From Chara braunii (taxonomy: Eukaryota; Streptophyta; Charophyceae; Charales; Characeae), in NCBI GenBank assembly GCA_003427395.1, contig BFEA01001187.1:71273-97299 (forward strand): a stretch of DNA of 26,027 bases, in the 5' to 3' direction. The position numbers and the translations under genes were made by a program. Positions 16,436-26,019 of this stretch are shown piece by piece. The notes beneath the pieces are model-generated. The model worked only from the letters and a program-made list of their open reading frames with translations, searched no databases and was not told the origin of the DNA. Positions within the stretch are counted from its first letter, which is position 1; the number at the start of each line of letters is the position of its first letter.

Positions 16436-17545
16436 CTTCCCTCTTGTCCATGAACTGGCCCCGTCAAGGGGCGACCCATTCCCCTTATTGACCCCAGCTC
16501 AGGACAAACCCCTCAACGAACCACCACTCCCTCAAGAACGAGCAGTTCCCACCAAAAGCCAGTCCCCGCAGAATAGTGGTTCCCCCAACCTCCATCCCAA
16601 ACCTCTCCACATGGGAACAAAATACTTCTGACGACATCTAACAGGAGTAGAAGAAAAACTTTGAAACTACCCTTCCCTCTTGTCCATGAACTGCCCCCGT
16701 CAAGGGGCGACCCATTCCCCTTATTGACCCCAGCTCCGGACAAGCCCCCTAATGAACCACCACTCCCTCAAGGACGAGCAGTTCCCACCAAAAGCCAATC
16801 CCCGCAGAGTAGTGGTTTCCCCAACCTCCATCCCAAACCTCTCCATATGGGACGGACAAACCTGAAATACCACCTCCCAAAACCGAGCGAAAAATTAAAA
16901 TCCTCTACTCCAATTGAGAAATGAAATCTATCGAATTTTTTACACAGAAGCTGAAACAATGAAAACTATCCAAACGGAAAATTCAGAACCAATCAAGATG
17001 CCACTGACAACATCTGAAAGGGGTAGATGATTTTTTTTTTTTTTTGGAACTACCCTCCTGTTCTCTCCACAACACCGAGGGGAAAAGAGTAGACAGTACC
17101 TCTCCTCTATGGAGAGAGTAAGCGTTGCCCTCGTTTTTACCAAAATCCCTCGCCCTCCTATCCTTGAGCTGCCCCCGTCGAGAGGAGCCCCCTTCTCCTC
17201 AATGACCCCAACTCAGGACAAGCACCTAACAGACCACTGTTCTCTAAGAAACAAAGCAGTTCCCGCCAAAAGCCTGTCCCTGCAGAACGGCGGTCCCCCA
17301 ACCCCTCTTCCAACCTTCTCCCTGTTGGAAAAGCCTCCCGAGGAAACCCTAACGCAGTAACCCCTTCACCCCACGATGAAGAGAGGAAAAGAGAGGGCAG
17401 CACCTCTCCATTGTGCAGAGAACCAAATTTGCCCTAACCTCAAATCCGAAAAAAAACTTCCCTCTTGTCCATGAGCTGCCTCTGTCAAGGGGCGTCCTCG
17501 CAGAGTAGTAGTTCCCCCAGCCTCCATCCCAACCCTCTCCATTTG
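16436..17545. repeat. Locally amplified repeat, unit about 181 nt core, 4 copies
   Basis: Copies at 16436-16616, 16672-16852, 17149-17330 (diverged) and 17457-17545 (internally deleted) share CTTCCCTCTTGTCCATGA, CCCCGTCAAGGGGCGACCC, TTATTGACCCCAGCTC, GAGCAGTTCCCACCAAAAGCC and CAACCTCCATCCCAAACC. The first two are 236 nt apart. The linkers are also related (CATCTAACAGGAGTAG near 16635, CATCTGAAAGGGGTAG near 17010), as are the sequences before copies 1 and 4 (GCAGAGAA-CAAATTTGCCCTA). Open frames across the copies keep similar translations only because the DNA is similar. Nature unknown; possibly a minisatellite or part of an uncharacterised element. Confidence 0.85.
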
Positions 17546-17590
17546 AGATGGTCCCCTGAGGACAAACCTGAAAACCTGCCTTCTGTTAAA

Positions 17591-17910
17591 AACGAGATCA
17601 AGAGAAAAGATTGAAAATAAGGGAGATCGCTCAAACCGTAAAACAGGAATCAAAAGGAGATGTAAACGAGATCAAGAGAAGAAATTAGGAATACTGGAAA
17701 TCGCTCGAAACGTACAATTAGAAATCAAAAGAAGAAGAGGCTCCTGAGATTGTAGCATCCAATTTAGGAAATCAGTCAAAGATACGAGTTGATTTATTAT
17801 GAAATTTCAAATAGGAAGTTGATTTTGATGTCCTCACGGACTTTCGACTCTGATTTCCCGAACCCAAGTTCAAGAAATCGCTCAGACCGTAAATCAGAAA
17901 TTACTCAAAG
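17591..17910. repeat. Degenerate short tandem repeats
   Basis: AACGAGATCAAGAGAA recurs at 17591 and 17665 (74 nt apart). A related block ATCGCTC-AACCGTA...ATCAAAAG recurs near 17625, 17700 and 17877. The region to about 18230 is A-rich with repeated ATCAGAAAAA-like words. No gene seen. Confidence 0.65.
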
Positions 17911-18229
17911 AAAACAGTAAACCGACAAACAATTAAGAACATAAAGAAAACACTAAACCGAAGATAGCAAATCGGAAAGTACTAGACATCTGGAATGACA
18001 ATCTATTGCACAAACTGGGACAATCAGTGGATATACAGAACCACCACTCAAGATCTACTATCAGAAAAACTACGGCAGAGAAAACTTTCAATCAACCCTT
18101 TATATCAGAAAAACCACCATCAGAAAAAATCATCAGAGATTTCTTTTTTAGGGATTATGAAACTTATTAGAATGATAGGATTAAAGGATCAAGCTCGAGA
18201 ACGGCCGAAGGTGAGTATGTCATGTTAAA

Positions 18230-18548
18230 CAACCGAAGAACTGGCACCTCCATGAATCCTCTCCTCCTCTCCCCTCCTCTCCCCCTTCACTCGCATGTGC
18301 GATCAAGCCAGGCGGCACCGGGCGGCAACCGCGAGGGAGCGGCGCGAAGTCATGCTGCGCTAGGAAGCGGCAAGCGGTAGCACGACGCGGTGACGGGAGA
18401 GAGGGTTTGGGGTGGTGTGAGGTGGAGGGAGGGATGGACGGTGACAGGAGTTATCGCGCGTACAGGGTGGGTTGCTTGGTTTGCCAGCATCATCAGCGCT
18501 AAAAGCGAAGGAGAGAATGATGGATCGAGAGGACTGTGGGTTGGACAG
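18230..18548 (+). other. GC-rich block ending in a strong splice donor; possible untranslated or first exon
   Basis: 18280-18420 is a GC- and CpG-rich island in otherwise AT-balanced DNA. It is preceded by a CT-rich stretch (CTCCTCTCCCCTCC), as near some plant promoters. At 18546-18553 the sequence CAG|GTAAGT is a perfect donor. There is no TATA box or clear coding exon. This could be the 5' end of a gene whose other exons I cannot find, or chance. Confidence 0.25.
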
Positions 18549-19344
18549 GTAAGTGTATGCACGATGGTTTTTCTCCATGGATCTTCTTATTGGGTGGTGG
18601 TTTGGGGATTTGCTTGGTGCCGCGATCTGCCTGCGTCACAGGCTGGCGGGGTCGAGATCGGGGAGGGGCGGTTGCTCTATGTGATTGGTGAGCGGCTCCG
18701 ATGAAGTCTCCCAGTGCTACGTGTTAGATGCCTCGTGCACCCCGTTTTGATGGGCAAGGACGCCGAGGGGTGCGAGGGCGATGGTTCCCGCGAGGTAGGG
18801 GCCGCATACTGACACTATCACTTTTTAAACTCCTTTCTGGACGGAATTTTGCCCCCATGCGTACCACACGTGCAGCTGTAAATGTGGTCAGATACAGTTC
18901 AGATATTGCTAGTGTTAGTACGCCCTGATTGTTGATTATTCTTTCCTGAATCTTTAATGATTTTTTCAAAGTTTCACTCCGGGTTCCTATAGGAGGTCTC
19001 CTTGTTGACTTACACTGCCACTGGCCAGCCCAGCCATTGAAAAACACCCCCCTCCCTGTTAACGCCTTGCGGCTGGAAGGCTCAGTGTCCCCACCAGAAA
19101 AAACCTGGCAATGCCAGGCAAATTGCGCTATGTAACAGTCCGGATATTTTAGGGCCGGGCAAAAATCAGCATTGCGAAAAACAGACTGAGAGCCACTCGC
19201 GCTTTACTATAAACCAGCAGTACCTCCAAGCCCCAGTTTTTCCCGATGTGCGGTTTCCCGACCCTGAATTATGGACCTGTTGCAGTCCTGACATATTTGG
19301 CAGCCATCATATGGTATTACACATCCCATTGGCACCAGGTTTCT
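18549..19344. other. Unassigned
   Basis: No domain or repeat family found. One exact small hairpin, CCTGGCA-A-TGCCAGG, lies near 19107-19121. Open frames are short and unsupported. Confidence 0.4.
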
Positions 19345-19535
19345 GTTTCTTTTCCTCTTTTTTTCTTTTTCTTTTTTTTAGAGAAAGGTTCCCTTTATTA
19401 TTAGGGCCCAGTGCCCAAGGCAAAAACAACCCAGATAAAGTTTCAGATTCAGGGGCCACAAGGCCTCCAAGTGCATCCAGCAAGCAGAGCCCGTCCCCTG
19501 TGAAAGAGAACCACAATCAAGTCCCGTAGAAAAGG
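19345..19535 (-). mobile_element. Candidate poly(A)-tailed retroposed 3' end (minus strand)
   Basis: On the plus strand a T/C-rich tract (about 19346-19380) precedes GAGAAAGGTTCCCTTTATTATTAGGG. Read on the minus strand this is AATAATAAAGGG (containing AATAAA), a short spacer and an A-rich tail. That is the layout of a polyadenylated RNA copied back into the genome. The sequence further upstream on the minus strand is not recognised and its start cannot be placed. Confidence 0.4.
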
Positions 19536-20220
19536 GAAGAGCACCCCGAAAAAAACTTAGAAATCTCCGAAAAACAGCGAAAACATGTAACCCTAACAAA
19601 ACCGGGAAAAAAAAACAGCAGCAATGCAATTGCAATCAGACTCGTCTTCTTCGTTATTCAGCACACATGAAAACAGATAGCAATCACACTGGCGCCAGGC
19701 GCCCACACAAAACACAGAGATATCGAGGCCAGTAACACATTTCAGATTCACACTTGCTTCGAATGGCTATGGCGTCTGTGTGCCCTGACAACACCCCTTC
19801 GTCACTGTATTCTCAGCAACTGTTCCCACGCACGCTACTCTGGATCTCCCTGGATGTCCCACGCATGCTTACACCTCACTGAACACTCGCACATATACAC
19901 GTTATATCCTATCTCTAACCCACAGCAGCTATGGCTGCCTTCTACCTCCCTTACTAACTAGTGGCTGTGGCCGCTTCATCCTCCTCACTGCCCTCTTCTT
20001 CTCGGGCACCTGCAGACCTCCTTGCACAAGACGCTTAGGCAGCGCTTCCGCACGGCTCACAGACAGAATGAATGAATGGCTGGACACCGCCTCTTGATTT
20101 ATACTTCGGTTGGTCACTGGTCTGCTCCTTTCCACTGGGGCCAGGGTGCACACAGTCCCACATGGTACTTGCTGACTGGACAAAGTGCGACTGGGACTGG
20201 GTACTGCTGACTAGGCGAGG
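19536..20220. other. Unassigned
   Basis: No recognisable gene, RNA or repeat family. Open frames on both strands are short and overlap without support. Confidence 0.4.
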
Positions 20221-20227
20221 TTGGACT

Positions 20228-20254
20228 GCCCACTTGCCCACTTGCCCACTTGCC
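20228..20254. repeat. (GCCCACTT)3 tandem octamer
   Basis: Three exact copies of the 8-mer plus three further bases. Confidence 0.95.
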
Positions 20255-20319
20255 TCTGGCCTGACTCTGGTGACTCTCGAAAGGCCGCTTCCGGACCTTC
20301 CGGAAGTCTGTAGACTTGG

Positions 20320-20381
20320 CCTTTCGGGACTGTAGCAACTACGACCTTGACCTTTCAGGACTGTAGCAGCTACGACCTCTA
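20320..20381. repeat. 31-nt tandem duplication
   Basis: CCTTTC(G/A)GGACTGTAGCA, then (A/G)CTACGACCT, is repeated head to tail at 20320-20350 and 20351-20381 with few differences. Shorter related words (GACCTACG, CTACAC) continue to about 20450. Confidence 0.85.
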
Positions 20382-20589
20382 CACAGCTATGACCCCTACT
20401 TGACAGACCTACGGTTCAAAACCCGACAACTACACAGACCTACGACAGACAACAGCCAACTACCAAGACACAGGTCACGGGCTCAAACACACAGGGGTCG
20501 ACTTGGTATTGTACATGGGTGAGGACAAGGTCTAGAGATCGAGCCCCGGGATCTGCATCTGCTACTGCGAAGGTGAAAACCGTTTCACA

Positions 20590-20933
20590 ATACGCAAAAT
20601 TTCTTCTTTTTTTTTCTCTGTTCGACAGGCAAAACATTTTTGCTTTTTTTTAATTATTTTTTATTTTTTTAATGTATTTTACTACTTTTAAGTATTTTAT
20701 TATTTTGTAATTTCCCTTGTATCGTAGCAACACCTATTCATGTCTGTCAATTTCTCATATCATTTGAACTGAAGAAGAAGCCATAAAAAAATAGCTCCAT
20801 GATTTTTCAGTTTGTTCTCGTGTATATAGTTATTATAATTGTGATTGGAGAAGATGCGATAAAAAAATCGCCATAATGGGGATAGTGGGTCCGGTACTCA
20901 GAAATTTTTGCCCTCTCCCTGCGACTGCACCTC
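20590..20933. other. AT-rich unassigned stretch flanking the LINE 3' end
   Basis: 20595-20720 is very T- and A-rich. AAGAAG-CATAAAAAAATAGC near 20776 and AGAAGATGCGATAAAAAAATCGC near 20850 form a degenerate direct repeat. No gene. The bases before 20934 would be the target flank at the LINE 3' end. Confidence 0.45.
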
Positions 20934-21068
20934 TTTTTTTTTTTTTTTTTTTTTTTTTCTTTCTTTAAAGCCCTTTTGCAAGGCCTCTATCCTGGTGGTG
21001 GTAAGAGAACCACCGGGATTGAGGCTTGCCTGGTGGGCCGCTCCATCTATTGGTGGGGAGCAACACCT

Positions 21069-21377
21069 GCCGGAAACCGGGTCCAGCGTCCCTTAAATAC
21101 ATCTTTTACAACACAGTACATTGTTGAGAGTGACGCCATTTTGCTGGAAACCGGGTCCAGCGTCCCATATCCAATCTACTCTTCCCTACCTATCTTGTAG
21201 CAGGGTTGGGTATTGGGGGGAGAAACACCGGGGGGCACCAGTGGAGTCTCCCTCCATCCCCTAGCCCCCGCCATCCACCTACTATCCTCACGGCGCCTAT
21301 TGTGTCTTTTTTGAAAATTGCTGCAAAAAATTGGACGAGATAGAGCACCGATGCTGGAAACCGGGTCCAGCGTCCCA
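21069..21377 (-). repeat. Three hairpin motifs in the LINE 3' UTR
   Basis: G(C/T)CGGAAACCGGGTCCAGC-type motifs followed by GTCCC are at 21069-21092, 21143-21167 and 21353-21377. GCTGGA and TCCAGC pair around an AACCGGG loop in the last two; the first has a C for T change in the stem. After copies 2 and 3 comes a second shared block, TAGCAGGG...GGGGGGCACCAGTG, suggesting an internal duplication of about 210 nt. Such structures near the 3' end could be recognised by the LINE reverse transcriptase. Confidence 0.8.
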
Positions 21378-21554
21378 CCTGGTCTATTCTAAAAACACGG
21401 CTGTAGCAGGGGCCCATTTGGAACCACTGGGGGGCACCAGTGAGTTCCTTCTGTTTCCCTGCTTGCCCGTCAACCTTGCTGCTCCCATTCTATTAAAATG
21501 CAACCCCACAAAAACCAGCCTCCAAAACCGGGACTCATGACGTAGTTAATTCTA

Positions 21555-22859
21555 CTAGGGATAAAGGGTGTGGGCGGAAGGGGTCCGGGAAATCGGAAGC
21601 TGGCCCTCAATGTCAGTCCATTCCTTAAATTTCAGGCAGTAGTCCCTTCTTACCATCTCTCCCTCTCCCTGAAGGCCTTCGTCTGCATCCCCTGACCATC
21701 TCACAATCCAGCCTTCTCTTTCCCCGCCCAACCATTCTTGGCAGAATTTAGGGATGCTTTCTTTAATGTCTTTTGGTTGCTGAAGGAGGTCTAGCTTGCG
21801 TTTTACTGTCTTCCATCTATCAGTTATGTCCAACTGTAGTTGATTTTTGATATGCTCGCGCACCTCCTCCCCCTCCAATCGTACTTCTTCCATTATCAAA
21901 ACACATCTTTGCCACCACAGTGTCCATAAGATTGTTCGTCTCCCCAGGTCAAACATGTTATTCGCAAATTCCTCTTCGGGCCGTCCTGGCCAATAGCCCG
22001 TTAGGATGGCCCGCCAGTCCCATGGCCAGAGGGATCCAGGGACTATGTGCTGCCAGATCCGGTCCCACCAGCGCCAGGTGANGGCGGNGTTCNGGCACTN
22101 TAGGAAGATGTGCTCAATGGTTTCGGCCGCTTTTTNNGNCGGGTACCCTCGGAGGCATCTACTGCACCAGGGGAGAGCGCGGCCCTGCTGTTCCAGCCTG
22201 GTGTGGTCAATCAGCCAGTTGTTGGTAGGTAGGCACCTATGGGTTATTTGCCATTGCAGGGAGGTGATTTTGGCTGGCCTCCTCTTGCATTCCTGGAACC
22301 ACTTAATTGGGGCTAGCAGATGTCTGTCAACGTTTAGGTGTCTATACCAACGATCATTCACTGTGTCTTTTAGGTTCCATCTTGGCTTGATCATCCTGTA
22401 TGTGGTTTTAACAGAGAGGTTTTCAAGTGTTGTGTCCCTGTGGGTACCTCCTCGTGTCGGGCCAGCAGGTTTCCATCTCCACTCCATTGGGTCCAGACCC
22501 AGTTCTGTGATCGGGGTTCCAGGTTTATATACCCAGCGGTTTTCTCCTTCCCCCATCACCCTAACCCGGTCCACCTCTTCCTTGTCCGTCCAGACAAAGG
22601 GGGTTGCGCTGCCAATTAGTCTGATCCCCTTCGTTATCATATAATACTCAATTAACACTTCCGTGGGCCTGACCAGGTGGACTACCCCGACCCTACCAAG
22701 GTCCCCTTTCTGCATCACCCAGTCACCTTCCTTGTGGACTAGACCCGTTCTTAAAATATTATACCATTGGAGGGGAAGAGCTTCTATTATTCCATCCAAA
22801 GCCTCTTGGCAATAGCGTAGTTTTTGCTTCATTTGTTCTAGATTCCTCCATGTTCCCAT
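21555..22859 (-). pseudogene. LINE ORF2 C-terminal fragment with zf-RVT zinc-binding domain
   Basis: A single open frame of 434 codons follows the reverse transcriptase region. Near its middle it has the zf-RVT pattern: ITSLQWQITHRCLPTNNWL, then C-x2-C (WCSRCLRG), then a gap and ETIEHIFLxC. This domain follows RT in plant and fungal LINE ORF2 proteins. The upstream third (EVLIEYYMITKGIRLIG, PFVWTDKEE) is the linker region of such proteins. After the zinc domain are Trp-rich helices (TWRWWDRIWQHIVPG, RRTILWTLWWQRCVLIMEEVRLE). Seven ambiguous bases fall in the zinc domain, so one Cys and the surrounding residues cannot be read. The methionine at the N-terminal end of the frame is not the natural start; the protein continues upstream in other frames. 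Confidence 0.85.
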
Positions 22860-23390
22860 CCCATAGGTCCCCCACCCTCCTTATCCCATGTTGGATCCAT
22901 CCTTTCCATGGAGGGGCAGATCTACACCTCACCTGCCCGTGGGAATCCGTGATGCGCCGATTGCCAAAGAGGGGTTATCGATATACTTCCTCCCATCTCT
23001 CTGGTTCCGGACGGTCTGGGGGGGGGGAGCTTCCGCCATGTTTTGATCATTCGTGGCCAGTATTCGTCTTTTAATGTGCCCTCCCTTTGATCTCTTCTCT
23101 CCCTCTGCGGGGGAGTTTCCAGTACCTGTCATCTATCCATAAAAGCGGGTCCACCCCTGTCGGGGCTTCTGGTGCAAGTCTGGCAATCTGTTCCATAGCT
23201 AACGGGTGTCAGGGTTGGGCAGTTTCCAGAATGAGGTTTTTAATCCATTGCGTGCTGAGGGCCTGGGTCTGGAGAGTCGGGTCGATAATCCCCAGGCCAC
23301 CTTTAGACTTGGGTTGGACCACATGTTTTTATTTTTTCAATTTTTTTGGGTCTGGCCGTGCAATGTGGTGTCGGACCACTCTTGTAGCCT
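22860..23390 (-). pseudogene. LINE ORF2, region after the RT core, frameshifted
   Basis: Minus-strand pieces in changing frames read KGGLGIIDPTLQTQAL, TQWIKNLILETAQP, LLWIDDRYWKLP and GHIK-type segments, in the order expected between the RT thumb and the zf-RVT domain. At least three frame breaks separate them. Similarity fades near 23390, taken as the truncation point. Confidence 0.7.
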
Positions 23391-23501
23391 AGAAAAAAGA
23401 GTCGTTAAATCAGTAGTCATAACACCATATGAAATGACACGTTATCACATGCAGCTTGGTGAGTTATTTACTGGGCGGTTCAACATTCAATTTTTTAACT
23501 T

Positions 23502-23519
23502 AAAAAAAAAAAAAAAAAA
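23502..23519 (+). repeat. A18 run; possible retroposon tail
   Basis: Eighteen uninterrupted A residues after a stretch (23400-23501) that matches no family here. It could be the tail of an unrecognised short retroposed copy on the plus strand. Confidence 0.5.
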
Positions 23520-23780
23520 TTGTCTTCTCCTCGTCGGAGGACAGCCATATATATTTTCTCTCACCTCACTATATTTTTTTTAACTGGCGTTCTGCCATGT
23601 CATCCATCATGGAGCATATCTTTCTTTCACTATATACCTACCACTACTCCTAAGGCTATACAGGGGATCGCTGCAAGCATAGCTTTCAACTTCTCCTCGG
23701 TGAAGGGAGAGAGACATTTGTTGCGCCTTTGCCCTATAATGTTTAGGGTGCAGGGTCCGGGCCACCGGTGGGGGCCTGGC

Positions 23781-23787
23781 TATAAGA
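23781..23787 (+). promoter_or_regulatory. TATA-like box of a candidate host gene
   Basis: GGCTATAAGATACGG lies 125 nt before an ATG at 23912 that opens a short exon ending in a good splice donor. It is the only good TATA match in this interval. Weak alone. Confidence 0.3.
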
Positions 23788-23911
23788 TACGGACCGAGCA
23801 TTTGTCAGTAGTTGTGCCTCCCTTTTCATGTTCCCCCACCCCCATTGAGTAACAGTGGTGTATAGAGTCAACACTCTCCAACACACCACACACAACCCAC
23901 TCACACTCGTG

Positions 23912-23985
23912 ATGGCCGAAGACCTTACTGATACTGACTGTGAGGATCCAACTGACTATCAGTTGGTAGGGCCATCAACTTCCAG
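23912..23985 (+). CDS. Candidate first coding exon, partial gene
   Basis: ATGGCC at 23912 (G at +4) opens 24 codons of acidic sequence (MAEDLTDTDCEDPTDYQL and a few more) and is followed directly by CCAG|GTAAAT, a strong GT donor. Without splicing, the next codon is TAA inside the donor. The exon would end in phase 2. I cannot identify the next exon with confidence, because the downstream 1 kb holds repeats and an assembly gap. An acidic N-terminus is not diagnostic of any family. Confidence 0.3.
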
Positions 23986-24044
23986 GTAAATGCGAGAATT
24001 TGAAAAATATTCATTAGATAAATAATGATAAATCGCCCTTTCGG

Positions 24045-24271
24045 GAAAGAGAGTTTGGCGACTGAAGCATGGAGGGAGGCTGATGTCTCCAATCTTGTCA
24101 CCGCTTATTCAGGGACCTGCGCCTAACACACCCGCGTTGAACTTCGGTTGAGAAATATTTTAGAAGAAGATGTGAGATGGCGCTGAAAGAGAGGCTGACG
24201 ACTGAAGCATGGAGGGAGACTGATGTCTCCAATCTTGTCACCGCTTATTCAGGGACCTGCGCCTAACACAC
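24045..24271. repeat. 87-nt direct repeat, period 140 bp
   Basis: GAAAGAGAG...CGACTGAAGCATGGAGGGAG to GACCTGCGCCTAACACAC occurs at 24045-24131 and 24185-24271 with only a handful of differences near the left edge. The intervening 53 nt are unique. Confidence 0.92.
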
Positions 24272-24435
24272 GCGAGTCCAAGCAGAGGCACTAGGTGTTG
24301 CCACGCCACAGGCTGACGTGGAATAACGCCTGTTCCAAGGAGAGTGGTGTAGTCAGTGGGTCTGAGCCAGCTTGGCCATACACGTTTCCTGGAATTCGCA
24401 ACGAACGCTCCATCGCCACCGTGGTAAGAGAACAG

Positions 24436-24550
24436 GGAGTACGACTTTGAGTGTGTTGACCCTGGTCAATACAGATAAGACTCATGCGAGCANGGAGTAC
24501 GACTTTGAGTGTGTTGACCCTGGTCAATACAGATAAGACTCATGCGAGCA
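24436..24550. repeat. 57-nt exact duplication separated by a single N
   Basis: GGAGTACGACTTTGAGTGTG through CATGCGAGCA is present identically at 24436-24492 and 24494-24550, with one N at 24493. Exact repeats abutting an N are typical of an unresolved contig overlap rather than biology. Confidence 0.93.
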
Positions 24551-24609
24551 TGCGGAATTAGCCCCTGTGGAGGTAAAGTGTGTGGTTGAGTAAGTCGGCG
24601 TGGGGAGAG

Positions 24610-24986
24610 TTTTTCATAAGAAGCACGTGATCAAGGTCAGTCGGCTTTCACAAGTAGTCAGCCTTCATGAGCACAGATGGTTGTTCCCAACAAAATCAAA
24701 TTATGAGTCTCAAAGCTCGCTGGAAGAAAGTTGAGCTAGAGACGAGAGGAGCGAGATTGTTATTGCCAGCCTTGTTCCGAATCTGCAATTGGTAAAAAGG
24801 ATAGGTAAGTCTCATCATGATTATTATATTCCAAGGTAACCTTTATTAGCGAACCGGTCACTGAGAACAAAGAGGTACACTGAAATAATTATTCTAGGTG
24901 AGGATAGTCAGTGTACGGCATTTCATCAACGAGAAGTTGTTGAAGAAAGTCACGTATGGGTATTACAACACTTCTCATCCATCTAA
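24610..24986 (+). pseudogene. Candidate exons around a 93-nt GT-AG intron, one in-frame stop
   Basis: GATAG|GTAAGT at 24805 and TTATTCTAG at 24897 bracket a 93-nt candidate intron with a possible branch site (CACTGAAAT). Only one joining phase stays open: upstream codons SEIVIASLVPNLQLVKRI join to EDSQCTAFHQREVVEE and end at a TAA near 24985. The upstream frame has a TGA near 24725 and is open again before it. Without a recognisable domain this is weak: a pseudogene, a transposon fragment or chance. Confidence 0.22.
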
Positions 24987-24999
24987 TATTTCCCACTTA

Positions 25000-25675
25000 G
25001 TCTGCATTGTCATGTCAGGATTGGCGTCATTCCGTTTTTTCTCCTCCCTTTCATTTTCAGCGCTATTGATAATTGTATTTAGCCATATCATCACTATTAT
25101 GAATTTATGAGTGCATGTTGACGGGGAATGGAACCCGGCCTAATTGGGAAATTGATTAATGACAGTTAGTGAGTGATTCTTAAATTATAGGACAGAGGTT
25201 GCAGGGTGACGTGGATTTGGGGTTAGGGAGGGATAGGTGTGCTGACAGTCTCTGTGGTGGGAGATCAAAAGTCATTCTGTGTGTGATGTTGACGTCAACA
25301 AAAGTGGTTATGTGAGATGCAGAGGCAACAAAGACCCCTCTCGTTTTCTTGGCGGTAAGTAAGTGAGGAGTCATAAAAGTTGCATTGAGAGTGAGTTCGA
25401 CAAGGAAAAAATTACTCGTAGTCAAGGTTGCAAGCAGACTGGGCAAGACGTAGGAGATTGAGTTGTCAACCTACTCATGCTGGTAGGAACTTGAAGTTGA
25501 ACTTGAAGTTGCACTTGAAGTTGTGCCTTCTCTTTCCTTGAAGTCAGTGAGTAACCCTGAAAGTAGTATGGAGGAGTGAAAGTTAGATACGTTGTTTGAG
25601 TAGAAAGGGGGTATATGTGTCGTCGTGCTGGTGAGTTGAGCAGGAAGTCATGCCATCATTGCGCCTGTTTCTAAA
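25000..25675. other. Unassigned
   Basis: No gene, RNA or family recognised. A minus-strand frame at 25180-25446 is open for 88 codons but has no domain. The only clear structure is a 12-mer tandem at 25489-25524. Confidence 0.4.
25489..25524. repeat. 12-mer tandem repeat (ACTTGAAGTTGN)3
   Basis: Three head-to-tail copies differing only at the last base (A, C, T). Confidence 0.97.
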
Positions 25676-25678
25676 TGA

Positions 25679-26019
25679 GTAAAGGTAGCTGAAAAGATTC
25701 AAGGGGGTGTAAATTGGTTGCACTGGTTGAGATTGGATGAGAAGTTGAAGCAGCAAGTGGAGGAAATAGTTCAAGGCAAATGCGTTGAGCAGATCAGTTT
25801 TTTTGGAGTAGTAAATCAACCACTTTGGGGTATTGCAACACAAATTGGTAATAACCTCCTCGCCAAGAGTGATTCCTTCCAAGGTGTTATCTGCAAAAGA
25901 AGGGAGTGGGCAAGGATCGTCGAGGAGGTTTGGCGATGAAGAGAGAACTATCTAGATAAGGATTCCTCATGGGCAAGTGAATGTGATAACAAGTGGAAGG
26001 GCACATCCTCTGTTGGCAA
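25679..26019 (+). pseudogene. Candidate coding exon at the window edge (one in-frame stop)
   Basis: A plus-strand frame from about 25679 reads VAEKIQGGVNWLHWLRLDEK, LKQQVEEIVQGKCVEQISFF, GVVNQPLWGIATQIGNNLLA, then ICKRREWARIVEEVWR before a TGA at 25937-25939. The same frame continues open (RENYLDKDSSWASECDNKW) up to GGCAA|GTGAGT at 26020, a good donor. The translation looks protein-like with balanced composition. The true gene structure may avoid the TGA by another splice, or this is a decayed exon. No family recognised; it continues beyond the window. Confidence 0.3.

Larger units (their letters stand above)
20934..23390 (-). mobile_element. 5'-truncated LINE (non-LTR retrotransposon)
   Basis: On the minus strand: C-terminal part of an ORF2 (from about 23390), a 434-codon open segment (22859 to 21555), a 3' UTR of about 600 nt, and a 25-nt poly(A) tail (T-run at 20934-20958). 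The upstream part (23250-23330) reads SKGGLGIIDP...QALSTQWIKNLIL, a block just after the RT core of many plant and fungal LINEs, and is broken by frame changes between 23220 and 22860. No endonuclease or RT catalytic region is present, so it is 5'-truncated, as is common for LINEs. The 3' UTR contains three hairpin copies shared with short copies elsewhere. Several N bases fall at 22082-22139. Confidence 0.88.

Noticed and set aside
16395-17360. Three related Pro-rich open frames as a small protein family
   Set aside because: Similarity follows the DNA repeat at all codon positions, starts differ and no domain is present. Treated as a noncoding repeat array.
20228-20381. CRISPR-like repeat-spacer pattern
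   Set aside because: Repeats are directly tandem with no unique spacers, and the genome is eukaryotic.
20405-20425. tRNA-like box B (GGTTCAAAACC)
   Set aside because: One mismatch in the consensus, and no box A or cloverleaf can be built around it.
23502-23519. Poly(A) run as the 3' end of the LINE at 20934-23390
   Set aside because: The LINE is on the minus strand with its own tail at 20934-20958. A plus-strand A-run on its 5' side cannot be its tail.
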